64,000 bases of DNA from JANQRX01 sp963663975 (GTDB lineage Bacteria > Pseudomonadota > Alphaproteobacteria > Rhizobiales > Kaistiaceae), in the NCBI GenBank assembly GCA_963663975.2, contig CAXXRA010000015.1, positions 1,426,001 to 1,490,000 on the forward strand, written 5' to 3'. The notes beneath the pieces were generated by a model that was given only the letters and a program-made list of their open reading frames with translations, did no database searches and was not told where the DNA came from. The position numbers and the translations under genes were made by a program. Positions 27,200 through 35,111 of the stretch are shown one piece after another (the first letter of the stretch is position 1; each line of letters starts with the position of its first letter).

Positions 27200-28377
27200 T
27201 AACGCTCGACGCACATGGCGACACCCATGCCGCCGCCGATGCACAACGTCGCCAATCCCTTCTTGGCGTCGCGCTTCTTCATCTCATGGAGAAGCGTCAC
27301 CAGAACCCGCGCACCGGAAGCCCCGATGGGATGGCCGATGGCGATCGCACCGCCATTGACGTTGACCTTGTCGGTGTCCCAGCCGAGGTCCTTGTTGACC
27401 GCGCAGGCCTGTGCCGCAAAGGCCTCGTTCGCTTCGATCAGGTCGAGATCGTCGATCGACCAGCCGGCGCGTTCCAGCGCCTTGCGCGACGCCGGAATCG
27501 GCCCGGTCCCCATGACGGCGGGATCGACGCCGGCAGTGGCCCAGGATACCACCCTGGCCATCGGCTCGACGCCACGGCGCTCGGCCTCTTCAGAGCGCAT
27601 GACCACGACCGCCGCCGCTCCGTCATTGAGCCCTGACGCGTTGCCCGCGGTCACCGTCCCGTCCTTCTGGAAGGCCGGTCGCAGGCGAGCGATGTTCTCC
27701 ACCGTCGCCCCGGCTCGAATGTACTCATCCTGATCGACGACGATCTCGGCCTTGCGCGTCTTGACGGTGACAGGGACGATCTCGTCCTTCAGACGGCCCG
27801 CGGCCTGCGCCGCTTCGGCCTTGTTCTGCGAAGCCACCGCAAACGCGTCCTGCTGATCGCGAGTGATCTGAAACTCGCGGGCGACATTCTCGGCCGTCAT
27901 GCCCATGTGGTAACCGTTGAAGGCGTCCCACAGTCCGTCCCTGATCATCGTATCGATCATCTGGTAGTCGCCCATTTTGACGCCCTGGCGCAGGTGTTGG
28001 CAGTGCGGAGCCATCGACATCGACTCCTGACCGCCGGCAACGATGATATCGGCTGCACCGGTCTGGATCTGCTGGATGCCGAGCGCCACCGCCCTGAGGC
28101 CCGACCCGCACAACTGGTTGATGACCCAGGCCGTGGTTTCACTCGGCAGACCGGCGTTGATCGACGCCTGGCGAGCGGGATTCTGACCCTGGCCGGCGGT
28201 CAGCACCTGGCCCATGATCACTTCGTCGACCTGGTCGGTCTCGGTGGCCGCCCGTGTCAGCGCTTCGGTGATCACGGCCTTGCCCAAATCATGGGCGGGC
28301 AGCGACGACAGGGCGCCGTTGAAAGAGCCGACGGCGGTTCGCGTAGCGCCGGCGATAACGATCTCGCTGGATGACAT
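27199..28377 (-). CDS. phbA: Acetyl-CoA acetyltransferase (thiolase)
   Basis: Condenses two acetyl-CoA into acetoacetyl-CoA, the entry to polyhydroxybutyrate synthesis. Active-site Cys in NQLCGSGLRAVA near residue 90, the NEAFAAQACAV block with its His-containing neighbour GGAIAIGHPIGASGAR, and the C-terminal Cys in CIGGGMGVAMCVE. The ATG at 28377 (MSSSEIVIAGA) gives 392 residues, the usual length; the longer upstream frame runs into the regulatory region. A candidate PhaR operator lies 95-110 bp upstream. Confidence 0.95.
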   Translation of the reverse strand: MSSSEIVIAGATRTAVGSFNGALSSLPAHDLGKAVITEALTRAATETDQVDEVIMGQVLTAGQGQNPARQASINAGLPSETTAWVINQLCGSGLRAVALGIQQIQTGAADIIVAGGQESMSMAPHCQHLRQGVKMGDYQMIDTMIRDGLWDAFNGYHMGMTAENVAREFQITRDQQDAFAVASQNKAEAAQAAGRLKDEIVPVTVKTRKAEIVVDQDEYIRAGATVENIARLRPAFQKDGTVTAGNASGLNDGAAAVVVMRSEEAERRGVEPMARVVSWATAGVDPAVMGTGPIPASRKALERAGWSIDDLDLIEANEAFAAQACAVNKDLGWDTDKVNVNGGAIAIGHPIGASGARVLVTLLHEMKKRDAKKGLATLCIGGGMGVAMCVER

Positions 28378-28471
28378 TTTCTGGAAGGTCCTTTTCCCTT
28401 GCGCCGGGCCTGTCACATCCGCCCGGTTTTCGCTCACGGCGAATAAGACAACCGATGACCCAGGTGTCAAT

Positions 28472-28486
28472 CGCTGCGGCGCAGCG
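28472..28486. promoter_or_regulatory. Candidate PhaR operator between phbA and phaR
   Basis: Perfect inverted repeat CGCTGCGGCGCAGCG, which contains CTGC-N3-GCAG, the half-site spacing described for PhaR binding in Paracoccus and Rhodobacter. It lies in the divergent gap between phbA (start 28377, minus strand) and phaR (start 28595, plus strand), where it could control both genes. Confidence 0.55.
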
Positions 28487-28594
28487 AAACCGAGCGCGGT
28501 GCACAAACCGTTGGCGGATTAGTGAAAAAAACCGTATCGTGGCGGGCGTGCCGGATGTTTTCCAACGGCGCGATCGAGGGGTCGCGACACCGCC

Positions 28595-29176
28595 ATGACC
28601 AGCCAAGATACGCCGACCGCCATCAAGAAATACGCCAACCGGCGTCTCTACAACACCGGTACCTCCACCTACGTCACCCTCGAGGACCTCGCCGACATGG
28701 TGAAAGATGGCGAGGACTTCGTTGTCGTCGACGCCAAATCAGGCAACGATATTACCCGCTCGGTGTTGACCCAGATCATCTTCGAACAGGAGAACAAGGG
28801 GCAGAACCTGCTGCCGATCACCTTTCTCCGCCAGTTGATCCGGCTCTACGGCGATTCGCTCCAGAACCTGGTGCCCGCCTATCTCGATTTCTCGATCGAC
28901 TCGCTGGTGCGCGATCAGGACAAACTGCGCTCACAAATGGCCAACACCTTCGGCACTGGGACCCTCGATGTGGTCGGTGACCAGGTCCGCCGGAACAGCG
29001 AAATGTTCGAGCAGGCAATGCGCATGTTCCTGCCCTTCTCGAGCGGCCAGGCCACGCCGGCGCCGAAGGCGACGCCGGGAACTTCGGAGGCTTCCGGCGA
29101 GGGCGAACTGGACGCCCTCAAACGCCAATTGGACGAGATGCAGAAGAAACTCGACAAGCTGGCAGACAGCGGCTGA
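28595..29176 (+). CDS. phaR: Polyhydroxyalkanoate synthesis repressor PhaR
   Basis: Transcription factor that binds PHA granules and DNA, repressing phasin and PHB synthesis genes until granules form. The N-terminal PHB/PHA accumulation regulator DNA-binding domain IKKYANRRLYNTGTSTYVTL lies at residues 9-28, followed by the central ITFLRQLIRLYGDSLQ segment. The C-terminal part is a Pro/Ala linker and a helix (LKRQLDEMQKKLDKLA). 193 residues, as usual. It is divergent from phbA, its expected neighbour and target. Confidence 0.95.
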   Translation: MTSQDTPTAIKKYANRRLYNTGTSTYVTLEDLADMVKDGEDFVVVDAKSGNDITRSVLTQIIFEQENKGQNLLPITFLRQLIRLYGDSLQNLVPAYLDFSIDSLVRDQDKLRSQMANTFGTGTLDVVGDQVRRNSEMFEQAMRMFLPFSSGQATPAPKATPGTSEASGEGELDALKRQLDEMQKKLDKLADSG

Positions 29177-29218
29177 AACGGTCGGCTTGCGACTGTTTGG
29201 ACGACCAATCAATGTTTC

Positions 29219-29632
29219 TTACAGTGGACCGTCCATGCTTGAACCAAGAGCGATATCGCGCGTGGCGGTGCGGATGGAAATGGTAAAGCCGGCCACGACG
29301 TCGACCAGCGCAATCACCGTGAGAATGAAGAACAACGAGTTTGCGGCCGCGCCCACGACGATGAATTCGACAATGTAAACCACCAGAACCACGGTCGACA
29401 CGATGTGGTTGTAGACCGTACTCGGACCCGGCCTGGCCGCCTTCAGGATTTCCAGAAACAGGATGATGATCGCCACCACGATCATCGCGTCCGCCAAGGT
29501 CAGGATCCAGGCGGCGCCGGACATCATCGTGATTGAAAAAAGCTGGCTGCCCCATGGATCGCCGCCGAAGGCGAAGCCGACGACGTTGAAGATGATCAGC
29601 GGAATGAGCGTCAGGGGAATGGCGGCGAGCAT
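29219..29632 (-). CDS. Four-helix membrane protein of unknown function
   Basis: I do not recognise a characterised family. Four hydrophobic segments span almost the whole 137 residues (IPLTLIPLIIFNVVGFAF, ILTLADAMIVVAIIILFLEI, IVSTVVLVVYIVEFIVVGAA, FFILTVIALVDVVAGFTISI). Similar proteins occur near rpmF and phaR in alphaproteobacteria, so this is most likely a conserved inner-membrane protein. Start ATG at 29632, following a purine-rich stretch. Confidence 0.7.
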   Translation of the reverse strand: MLAAIPLTLIPLIIFNVVGFAFGGDPWGSQLFSITMMSGAAWILTLADAMIVVAIIILFLEILKAARPGPSTVYNHIVSTVVLVVYIVEFIVVGAAANSLFFILTVIALVDVVAGFTISIRTATRDIALGSSMDGPL

Positions 29633-29718
29633 CCAGGATGGCCTCCGGTGTCGGGGAGGGCCATATTAGCACGAGCCGGCGCCGCCGCGGAACGGGGCCC
29701 GGGAGCAACAATAGAGCC

Positions 29719-29751
29719 GGTAAAATAGATTGAAGACGCCTGTCAGGCGTC
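29719..29751 (-). terminator. Rho-independent terminator of rpmF
   Basis: On the minus strand, GACGCCTGACAGGCGTC forms an 8-bp perfect stem (29735-29751) with a one-base centre, followed by TTCAATCTATTTT. The stem overlaps the rpmF stop codon. Confidence 0.65.
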
Positions 29752-29928
29752 GTCCCGTGGCTCGATCACCTGCCGGCCGCGATACATGCCCGACTTCAGA
29801 TCGATGTGATGGGGACGTCGCAACTCCCCCGAATCCTTGTCTTCAATGTATGTGGGCTGCTTCAGCGCATCGGCGGATCGCCGAAACCCGCGCTTCATGC
29901 GCGATACTTTTCGTTTGGGAACGGCCAT
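29743..29928 (-). CDS. rpmF: 50S ribosomal protein L32
   Basis: Small basic ribosomal protein of the large subunit. The start MAVPKRKVSRMKRGFRRSAD is the alphaproteobacterial L32 N-terminus. 61 residues, complete. It carries no zinc-binding cysteine pair (C- form), as is normal in this class. It is directly upstream of a terminator hairpin, and mtgA lies upstream on the same strand with a 61-bp gap. Confidence 0.95.
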   Translation of the reverse strand: MAVPKRKVSRMKRGFRRSADALKQPTYIEDKDSGELRRPHHIDLKSGMYRGRQVIEPRDDA

Positions 29929-29989
29929 GGCAGGCTCCTGAAATCTCGCTCATTTGCGGAGTTGGCGGGCGTTATACAGAGCCTCGCCC

Positions 29990-30784
29990 TTAGAGGCAAT
30001 TGGTGTAGGCACCGGAGCCCCGCGCCCGCGCCTCCACCGTGCGCGCCAGCGTCCGCAGCCGCGCCGTCGGGCGCGCCGGATCGCGTGCGCCGGGATTGGG
30101 GAGCGTGACGGCCAGGAGCGCCGACTGGGCAGCCGACAGCCGCCCGGCCGAGCGGCCGAAATGATGTCGGGCGGCCGCCTCGGCGCCGAACACGCCCGGG
30201 CCCCACTCGACCACATTGAGGTAGATTTCCATCGTTCGGCGCTTACGCCAAACGGCATCGGCGAACATCGCCAGTGGAAATTCGACCGCCTTGCGGATGA
30301 TCGAGCGCGACTGCCACAGGAAGACATTCTTGACCGTTTGCATGGTGATGGTCGAGGCGCCGCGCGGGCGCTCGGACGAGGCCTCCAAGACCCGGTTGAG
30401 TTCCTCCCAGTCGACACCGGTGTGGGAACAGAAGCGACCGTCTTCGGACATCAGCACCGATGCCACCAGCCCGGGCGCGATCTCATCCAGCGGCAGCCAG
30501 CGCCGGTCGATGGGACCGTCGGTGACCGCACGCCACACCATCAGGGTCGAGACCGGCGCCAGCACCGTATAGAGCGGCACCAGGATGATCGGGATCATGA
30601 TCGCCGCCACCGTCAGACGCCCTGCCCATCGCCTCAGGAACCGCAGGATATCGCCCACGCGGCGCTGCCCACCGGCCGGCCGTTTTCCTCTCGCCACTGA
30701 CCCGCTGGATGTGCCGGCTCCTCTGCCGCGCCGCGCGGCAGAGGAGCTCTTTTTCTTTCCTGGATCGCTTGTCGACCGGGTCAT
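29990..30784 (-). CDS. mtgA: Monofunctional biosynthetic peptidoglycan transglycosylase
   Basis: Polymerises lipid II into glycan strands at the inner membrane (GT51 family, no transpeptidase domain). A basic N-terminus and one helix (LTVAAIMIPIILVPLYTVL) precede the GT51 domain with the catalytic Glu motif EDGRFCSHTGVDW, the segments STITMQTVKNVFLW and WGPGVFGAEAAARHHF. The ATG at 30784 gives 264 residues, typical; the longer frame starts inside the neighbouring prenyl-synthase leader. The pairing mtgA-rpmF is common in this class. Confidence 0.93.
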   Translation of the reverse strand: MTRSTSDPGKKKSSSAARRGRGAGTSSGSVARGKRPAGGQRRVGDILRFLRRWAGRLTVAAIMIPIILVPLYTVLAPVSTLMVWRAVTDGPIDRRWLPLDEIAPGLVASVLMSEDGRFCSHTGVDWEELNRVLEASSERPRGASTITMQTVKNVFLWQSRSIIRKAVEFPLAMFADAVWRKRRTMEIYLNVVEWGPGVFGAEAAARHHFGRSAGRLSAAQSALLAVTLPNPGARDPARPTARLRTLARTVEARARGSGAYTNCL

Positions 30785-30882
30785 GGCCCCCGCATAGCCG
30801 TCCCGGCGGCGCCAATCAAATCGCCGGCAGCCAGGATGCCGAGGTTGACCGTCCGTGAGCTTTCGGCCCATGTGCGATCGCC

Positions 30883-31782
30883 ATGGGACCACACTTCGCG
30901 ACCCGTATTGCCGAGGTGAAAGCCGACACCGAGGCGCTGCTCGATCGCCTTCTGGCGCCGCTGGGGGATGATCGCAGCGCCGACCCGCGCCAAATTCTGG
31001 TCGCGGCGATGCGCCACGGAACCCTGAGCGGTGGCAAACGGCTGCGCCCGTTCCTGGTGATTGAGACCGCTCGCATGTTCGGCACCCGGGGTGAGGGCGT
31101 CCTGCGGGCCGCGGCGGCGCTCGAATGCGTTCACTGCTACAGCCTTGTCCACGACGATTTGCCGGCCATGGACAACGACGATTTCCGTCGCGGGCAGCCA
31201 GCGGTTCACAAGGCTTTCGACGAAGCGACCGCGATCCTGGCCGGCGACGGGCTGCTCACGCTGGCCTTCGCGGTTCTGGCCGATCCCGCCACCCACGACG
31301 ACGCCGCGGTGCGCTCCGCGCTCACCGCCAGTCTCGCCGAAGCGGCCGGAGTCGGCGGCATGGTCGGTGGCCAGATGATCGACCTGGCATCGGAAAACCA
31401 GAACCTGTCCGACAATGCCATCCGAACCCTGCAGGCGATGAAGACCGGTGCGCTTTTTGGCTGCTCCTGCGAGATCGGGGCGATCTTGGCTCGGGCGGAC
31501 GGGTCCGACCGTGCTCGGATGACCGAGTTCGGGGCCGGCCTGGGATTGGCGTTTCAGATCGCCGACGACCTCATCGACGCGACTGCAAGCACCCAGTCGG
31601 CCGGCAAGAAGACCGCCAAGGATGTCGACCGGGGCAAGGCGACGCTGGTCGCGCGGCACGGGATCGAGGGTGCCAGGACCATCCTTCGGGATACCATCAG
31701 CCAGGCCATCGCTGTGCTCGAGCCGTTCGGCGAACGGGCCGACTATCTGCGCGACGCCGCCACCTCGCTGGATCGGGCGTAA
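30883..31782 (+). CDS. ispA: Polyprenyl (farnesyl) diphosphate synthase
   Basis: Elongates DMAPP/GPP with isopentenyl diphosphate to farnesyl (or geranylgeranyl) diphosphate. First Asp-rich motif in HDDLPAMDNDD near residue 88 and second in DDLIDATAS near residue 227, with the GGKRLRPFLV binding block. 299 residues matches IspA. It is convergent with ispG, so two isoprenoid genes lie end to end with a 14-bp gap. Chain length cannot be settled by eye. Confidence 0.9.
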   Translation: MGPHFATRIAEVKADTEALLDRLLAPLGDDRSADPRQILVAAMRHGTLSGGKRLRPFLVIETARMFGTRGEGVLRAAAALECVHCYSLVHDDLPAMDNDDFRRGQPAVHKAFDEATAILAGDGLLTLAFAVLADPATHDDAAVRSALTASLAEAAGVGGMVGGQMIDLASENQNLSDNAIRTLQAMKTGALFGCSCEIGAILARADGSDRARMTEFGAGLGLAFQIADDLIDATASTQSAGKKTAKDVDRGKATLVARHGIEGARTILRDTISQAIAVLEPFGERADYLRDAATSLDRA

Positions 31783-31796
31783 CGCCGGCCGCCCGA

Positions 31797-33083
31797 TCAG
31801 GCGGTGCCGGGTCCCCAGCGCCGCTCAACATACGCGCCGACCATTTTTCTGAACTCATCGGCGATCGCCTCACCGCGCAGGATGGCCGCCTTTTTCCCGT
31901 CGATGAACACGGGTGCGGCCGGCGTCTCCCCGGTGCCGGGCAGCGAAATGCCGATATCGGCATGCTTCGATTCCCCCGGACCGTTGACGATGCATCCCAT
32001 CACGGCAACCTTGAGCGCTTCGACGCCGGGGTATTTGTCCCGCCAGGCCGGCATCGCCTCGTCGAGGTCTTGTCCGATCTGCCGGGCAAGTTCCTGAAAC
32101 ACGGTCGAGGTCGTGCGACCGCATCCCGGACATGCCGCGACCTCCGGCGAGAAAGTGCGGAACCCCATCGACTGGAGCAGTTCCTGCGCCACCGTCACTT
32201 CCAGGGTGCGGTCGCCGCCGGGCTCCGGCGTCAGCGACATGCGGATGGTGTCGCCGATGCCTTGCTGCAAGAGAACCGCAAGCGCCGCCGACGAGGCGAC
32301 GATACCCTTGGAACCCATGCCCGCCTCGGTGAGGCCGAGATGGAGGGCATGGTCACTCCTGCGGGCGATCTCGGTGTAGACGGACACCAGATCCTGAACC
32401 TGGCTCACCTTGGCCGACAGGATGATGCGGTCACGCGTCAGCCCGATGGTCTCGGCCTGGGCCGCCGACAACAGCGCCGATTGGACGATCGCCTCGCGGG
32501 TCACTTCGGCGGCCGACAGTGGATTGGCGCCGGCAGCGTTGTCGTCCATCAGCCGGGTCAGCAGCGCTGAATCGAGCGAGCCCCAGTTGACGCCGATGCG
32601 CACCGGTTTGTCATGGGCCAGGGCGATTTCGATCATCGCCGCGAACTGCCGGTCCTTCTTCTCGCCGAACCCGACATTGCCGGGATTGATCCGGTATTTG
32701 TCGAGCGCTTTGGCGCAGGCGGGGTGGTCCGCCAGAAGCCTGTGGCCGATATAGTGGAAGTCGCCGACCAGCGGCACAGCTACGCCGATCGCCGCCAGCC
32801 GGTCGCGGATCCGCGGGACCGCCGCTGCGGCCTCGTCACGGTCCACGGTGATGCGGACGATCTCCGATCCGGCCCGGGCCAGCGCCGCCACTTGTTCGAC
32901 CGTCGCATCGATATCGGCGGTATCGGTATTGGTCATCGACTGGACGACGACTGGCGCCTGGCCACCGATCACCACGTCGCCGACCTTGACCGGGACGGCG
33001 GCGCGGCGCGTCGTCGATCGCGCAGTGTCGTCCGCCGGCGGCACGAATCGGCGTTCCTCCGGCGGTCTGGTGTCGACGGTCAT
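31797..33083 (-). CDS. ispG: 4-hydroxy-3-methylbut-2-enyl diphosphate synthase
   Basis: [4Fe-4S] enzyme of the MEP isoprenoid pathway, converting MEcPP to HMBPP with electrons from flavodoxin/ferredoxin. Early family block VQSMTNTDTADIDAT, the RVGVNWGSLD segment, cluster-ligand cysteines in ACPGCGRTTS and GCIVNGPGESKHADIG. 428 residues includes an N-terminal extension of about 25 polar residues common in alphaproteobacteria. Shows that isoprenoids come from the MEP route here. Confidence 0.95.
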   Translation of the reverse strand: MTVDTRPPEERRFVPPADDTARSTTRRAAVPVKVGDVVIGGQAPVVVQSMTNTDTADIDATVEQVAALARAGSEIVRITVDRDEAAAAVPRIRDRLAAIGVAVPLVGDFHYIGHRLLADHPACAKALDKYRINPGNVGFGEKKDRQFAAMIEIALAHDKPVRIGVNWGSLDSALLTRLMDDNAAGANPLSAAEVTREAIVQSALLSAAQAETIGLTRDRIILSAKVSQVQDLVSVYTEIARRSDHALHLGLTEAGMGSKGIVASSAALAVLLQQGIGDTIRMSLTPEPGGDRTLEVTVAQELLQSMGFRTFSPEVAACPGCGRTTSTVFQELARQIGQDLDEAMPAWRDKYPGVEALKVAVMGCIVNGPGESKHADIGISLPGTGETPAAPVFIDGKKAAILRGEAIADEFRKMVGAYVERRWGPGTA

Positions 33084-33224
33084 CTGATTGTGTCCATGGT
33101 GCGGATCGGTCGTGCCGGCGTTTTTTTGAGCGCAGATATATAACGCCTCCGAGCCACCGCCTCCAAGCAGAAGCCGATCCGGGGAGAGGCCGAAAAATGT
33201 TGAGCAACGGTCGAGAGCGGCGCT

Positions 33225-34061
33225 TCAGATACTGCCGTCGAATTTTATGAGCATCGACAGAGCGGCTTCGCGGCCGGCCTTGATGAGCTCGTCAGCCTCT
33301 CCGAACTTGTACGGTTTCACGTGACCGATCTTCGGTACGATCGTCACGTCGGCCGGGTGGAGAGCGTAGTTCGCCTGGGCGATCTGCTTCATGATCATGG
33401 CCACCGACATCGTCGCGACCTCGTACAGACCCCCTTCGAAAGCCTGTCCGGGAACCATTCCGGCTGCTTTGGCCTGGCCGGCATAGTCTCCGGTCACATC
33501 GACCGCGATGACGGTGTCGGCACCCAAGGCGCGACAGGTAGAGACCGGCACCGGGTTCTTGATGCCGCCATCGATGAGCACGCGACCGTCGCGCTTGACC
33601 GGAGCGAAAACTCCGGGCATCGAGATCGAGGCGCGGAGCGCATCGACCACCGACCCCGTTTTCAGCGTGACCTCTTCATTTCTCACCAGGTCGGAGGCAA
33701 TCACCGCAAAAGGGCGGCCGGCATCGGCGAAGGTCGCCTCGCCGAAATAGTCCCTCACCGCGTCGACGATCTTCTCGCCGCTAAGAAAACCACTCTTGCC
33801 CAACCTGATGTCGGCCAAGCGCATGATCTCGCGCCAGCCGACCGTGCGGGCGGCTTCCTCGAACCGGTCGAGAACGCCAAAAACATAGGCCGCGCCGATA
33901 ATTGCACCGATCGAGGTGCCGGCCACCACATCGGGTGCCAGACGGTGCTCCTCGAACACCTGAATGGCGCCGATATGGGCGAGCCCAAGCGCGGCCCCGC
34001 TGCCGAGCGCCAGTCCGAGCTTCCCCGACGGGCGGGTCGGTCGGTGATCATTGTCAGCCAT
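33225..34061 (-). CDS. Patatin-like phospholipase (RssA type)
   Basis: Cytoplasmic patatin-like hydrolase with a Ser-Asp dyad. Oxyanion loop GSGAALGLAHIGAI, nucleophile elbow GTSIG near residue 45, catalytic Asp in VLIDGGIKNPVP. About 278 residues, RssA length. Start at ATG 34061 (MADNDHRPTRP); another ATG at 34070 would add three residues. An inverted-repeat element lies just upstream and its right neighbour is a decayed gene. Substrate unknown. Confidence 0.87.
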   Translation of the reverse strand: MADNDHRPTRPSGKLGLALGSGAALGLAHIGAIQVFEEHRLAPDVVAGTSIGAIIGAAYVFGVLDRFEEAARTVGWREIMRLADIRLGKSGFLSGEKIVDAVRDYFGEATFADAGRPFAVIASDLVRNEEVTLKTGSVVDALRASISMPGVFAPVKRDGRVLIDGGIKNPVPVSTCRALGADTVIAVDVTGDYAGQAKAAGMVPGQAFEGGLYEVATMSVAMIMKQIAQANYALHPADVTIVPKIGHVKPYKFGEADELIKAGREAALSMLIKFDGSI

Positions 34062-34089
34062 GGTCGACATCGTGGAGACGCTCTCCTAG

Positions 34090-34173
34090 TGGATCAACCG
34101 AGACATTTGAGTCCAGACAGGGTTGCCGGTGAGTGAGCTGTAAAGCATTGCAATGTCTCGATAAGTTGATCCA
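34090..34173. repeat. Second inverted-repeat family, copy 2
   Basis: Arms TGGATCAACCGAGACATT and AATGTCTCGATAAGTTGATCCA, with the outer flank GTTCGAAACGATAGATTCGA. The right arm and flank align with the complement of the copy near 26.87 kb over about 75 bases. As with copy 1, it sits immediately upstream of a minus-strand gene start. Confidence 0.75.
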
Positions 34174-34238
34174 TCACCAAAACAGGCACGTGGTTCGAAA
34201 CGATAGATTCGAACCGCTGGCCGTCACCGGAACTCCCG

Positions 34239-34831
34239 TCAGCTCGTTCGCACCCGCCAGGCGAGGTACCCCAGCGCCACGCCTTCAGCGATCAATTGAA
34301 CGCCAAGCAACACAGCCAGCAACCAGACCGCCGCAACCGGCATGCTCGACCACAGAATGAAGGCCAGCACAACGCCTGTCGCACACCGTCGATTTCCACG
34401 ACACGGCTTGCCAGGAGCCAGCTCCAATTCGGCAAAGGCCGGATCATGAGAGCGAAAATGACCTTGGACATGCCCTCGATGAGGAAGAAGACGACAAGCA
34501 GAAGGGTCAGCGTCAGCAGTCCTTCACCGGGAATGCTGAGGAAGAAGAAGCCGACAATGACCGACAGCACTCCGGAAATAAGCTGAAGCCAGAAACCGGG
34601 CACCTGCTGCGCCCCGATCAGCCCGATGCCCTGCACGACTCCGGTGATGATCAACAGCTAGCCGAGCAGAAAAATCACCACGACAGACGAGATCACCGGA
34701 TAAATCAGGGCCACAACGCCGCCGGCAACCATCAGCGCAGCCTGGATGAGGAACCACAGGGAATGACGCCGGACGGTATCCCGCACCGCCTCGCGAAGAA
34801 TTTCGGCGGCGGCACTCACGGGCATGGTCAT
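34239..34831 (-). pseudogene. HdeD-like (DUF308) membrane protein, decayed
   Basis: Membrane protein of the HdeD/DUF308 family (six short helices; linked to acid resistance in E. coli). Start ATG 34831 reads SAAAEILREAVRDTVRRH, then two helices. An in-frame TAG (34658-34660) interrupts VIFLLG and LLIITGVVQGIG; the frame resumes to WLLASRV and then shifts near 34.40 kb into GVVLAFILWSSMPVAAVWLL to the end. One nonsense codon plus one frameshift mark it as a pseudogene unless the sequence is in error. Confidence 0.8.
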
Positions 34832-35031
34832 CGCTTGATCCTCCCTGAATGATCAGCGCGGTTGCGCCAAGGCCAACCTACCGTGGGGGCCAAGCCGACC
34901 GGCTTCAAGCCCGTTTTTGCCACGCCAGCCGACACTTGGCCCGGATTCCCCTCAGTGCCGCCGTTTTGGCGCGGTCTCCAGCGGCCAGACTGACCCCATG
35001 CCGAGCTGAACGGAAAACGGGGCTGCGTTTG

Positions 35032-35048
35032 ATATTGCAATGCAATAT
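35032..35048. promoter_or_regulatory. Palindrome upstream of bdhA, possible PhaR-type operator
   Basis: ATATTGCAATGCAATAT is a perfect inverted repeat around one base. Its core TTGC-N3-GCAA has the spacing of the CTGC-N3-GCAG PhaR sites, differing in the outer base. It lies 64 bp upstream of the 3-hydroxybutyrate dehydrogenase start in an otherwise GC-rich leader, and overlaps a TATATA that could be a -10 element. Confidence 0.4.
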
Positions 35049-35060
35049 ATACCGCCTGGC

Positions 35061-35097
35061 CACTCCTCTCACGCCACTCCTCTCACGCCACTCCTCT
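35061..35097 (+). repeat. 14-bp tandem repeat in the bdhA leader
   Basis: CACTCCTCTCACGC repeated twice plus nine bases of a third copy (35061-35097), ending 14 bp before the bdhA start codon and just ahead of its ribosome-binding site (GGAAGGA). Confidence 0.8.
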
Positions 35098-35111
35098 ATG
35101 GAAGGATCACC

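Noticed and set aside
30721..30750. Perfect 10-bp hairpin followed by a T-rich run on the plus strand
   Set aside because: Looks like a terminator but lies inside the mtgA N-terminal codons (basic AARRGRG stretch), and no plus-strand transcript is expected to end there.
31125..32570. 481-codon plus-strand open frame across ispA and ispG
   Set aside because: It runs in a shifted frame through ispA and antisense through ispG, both of which are complete and well conserved.
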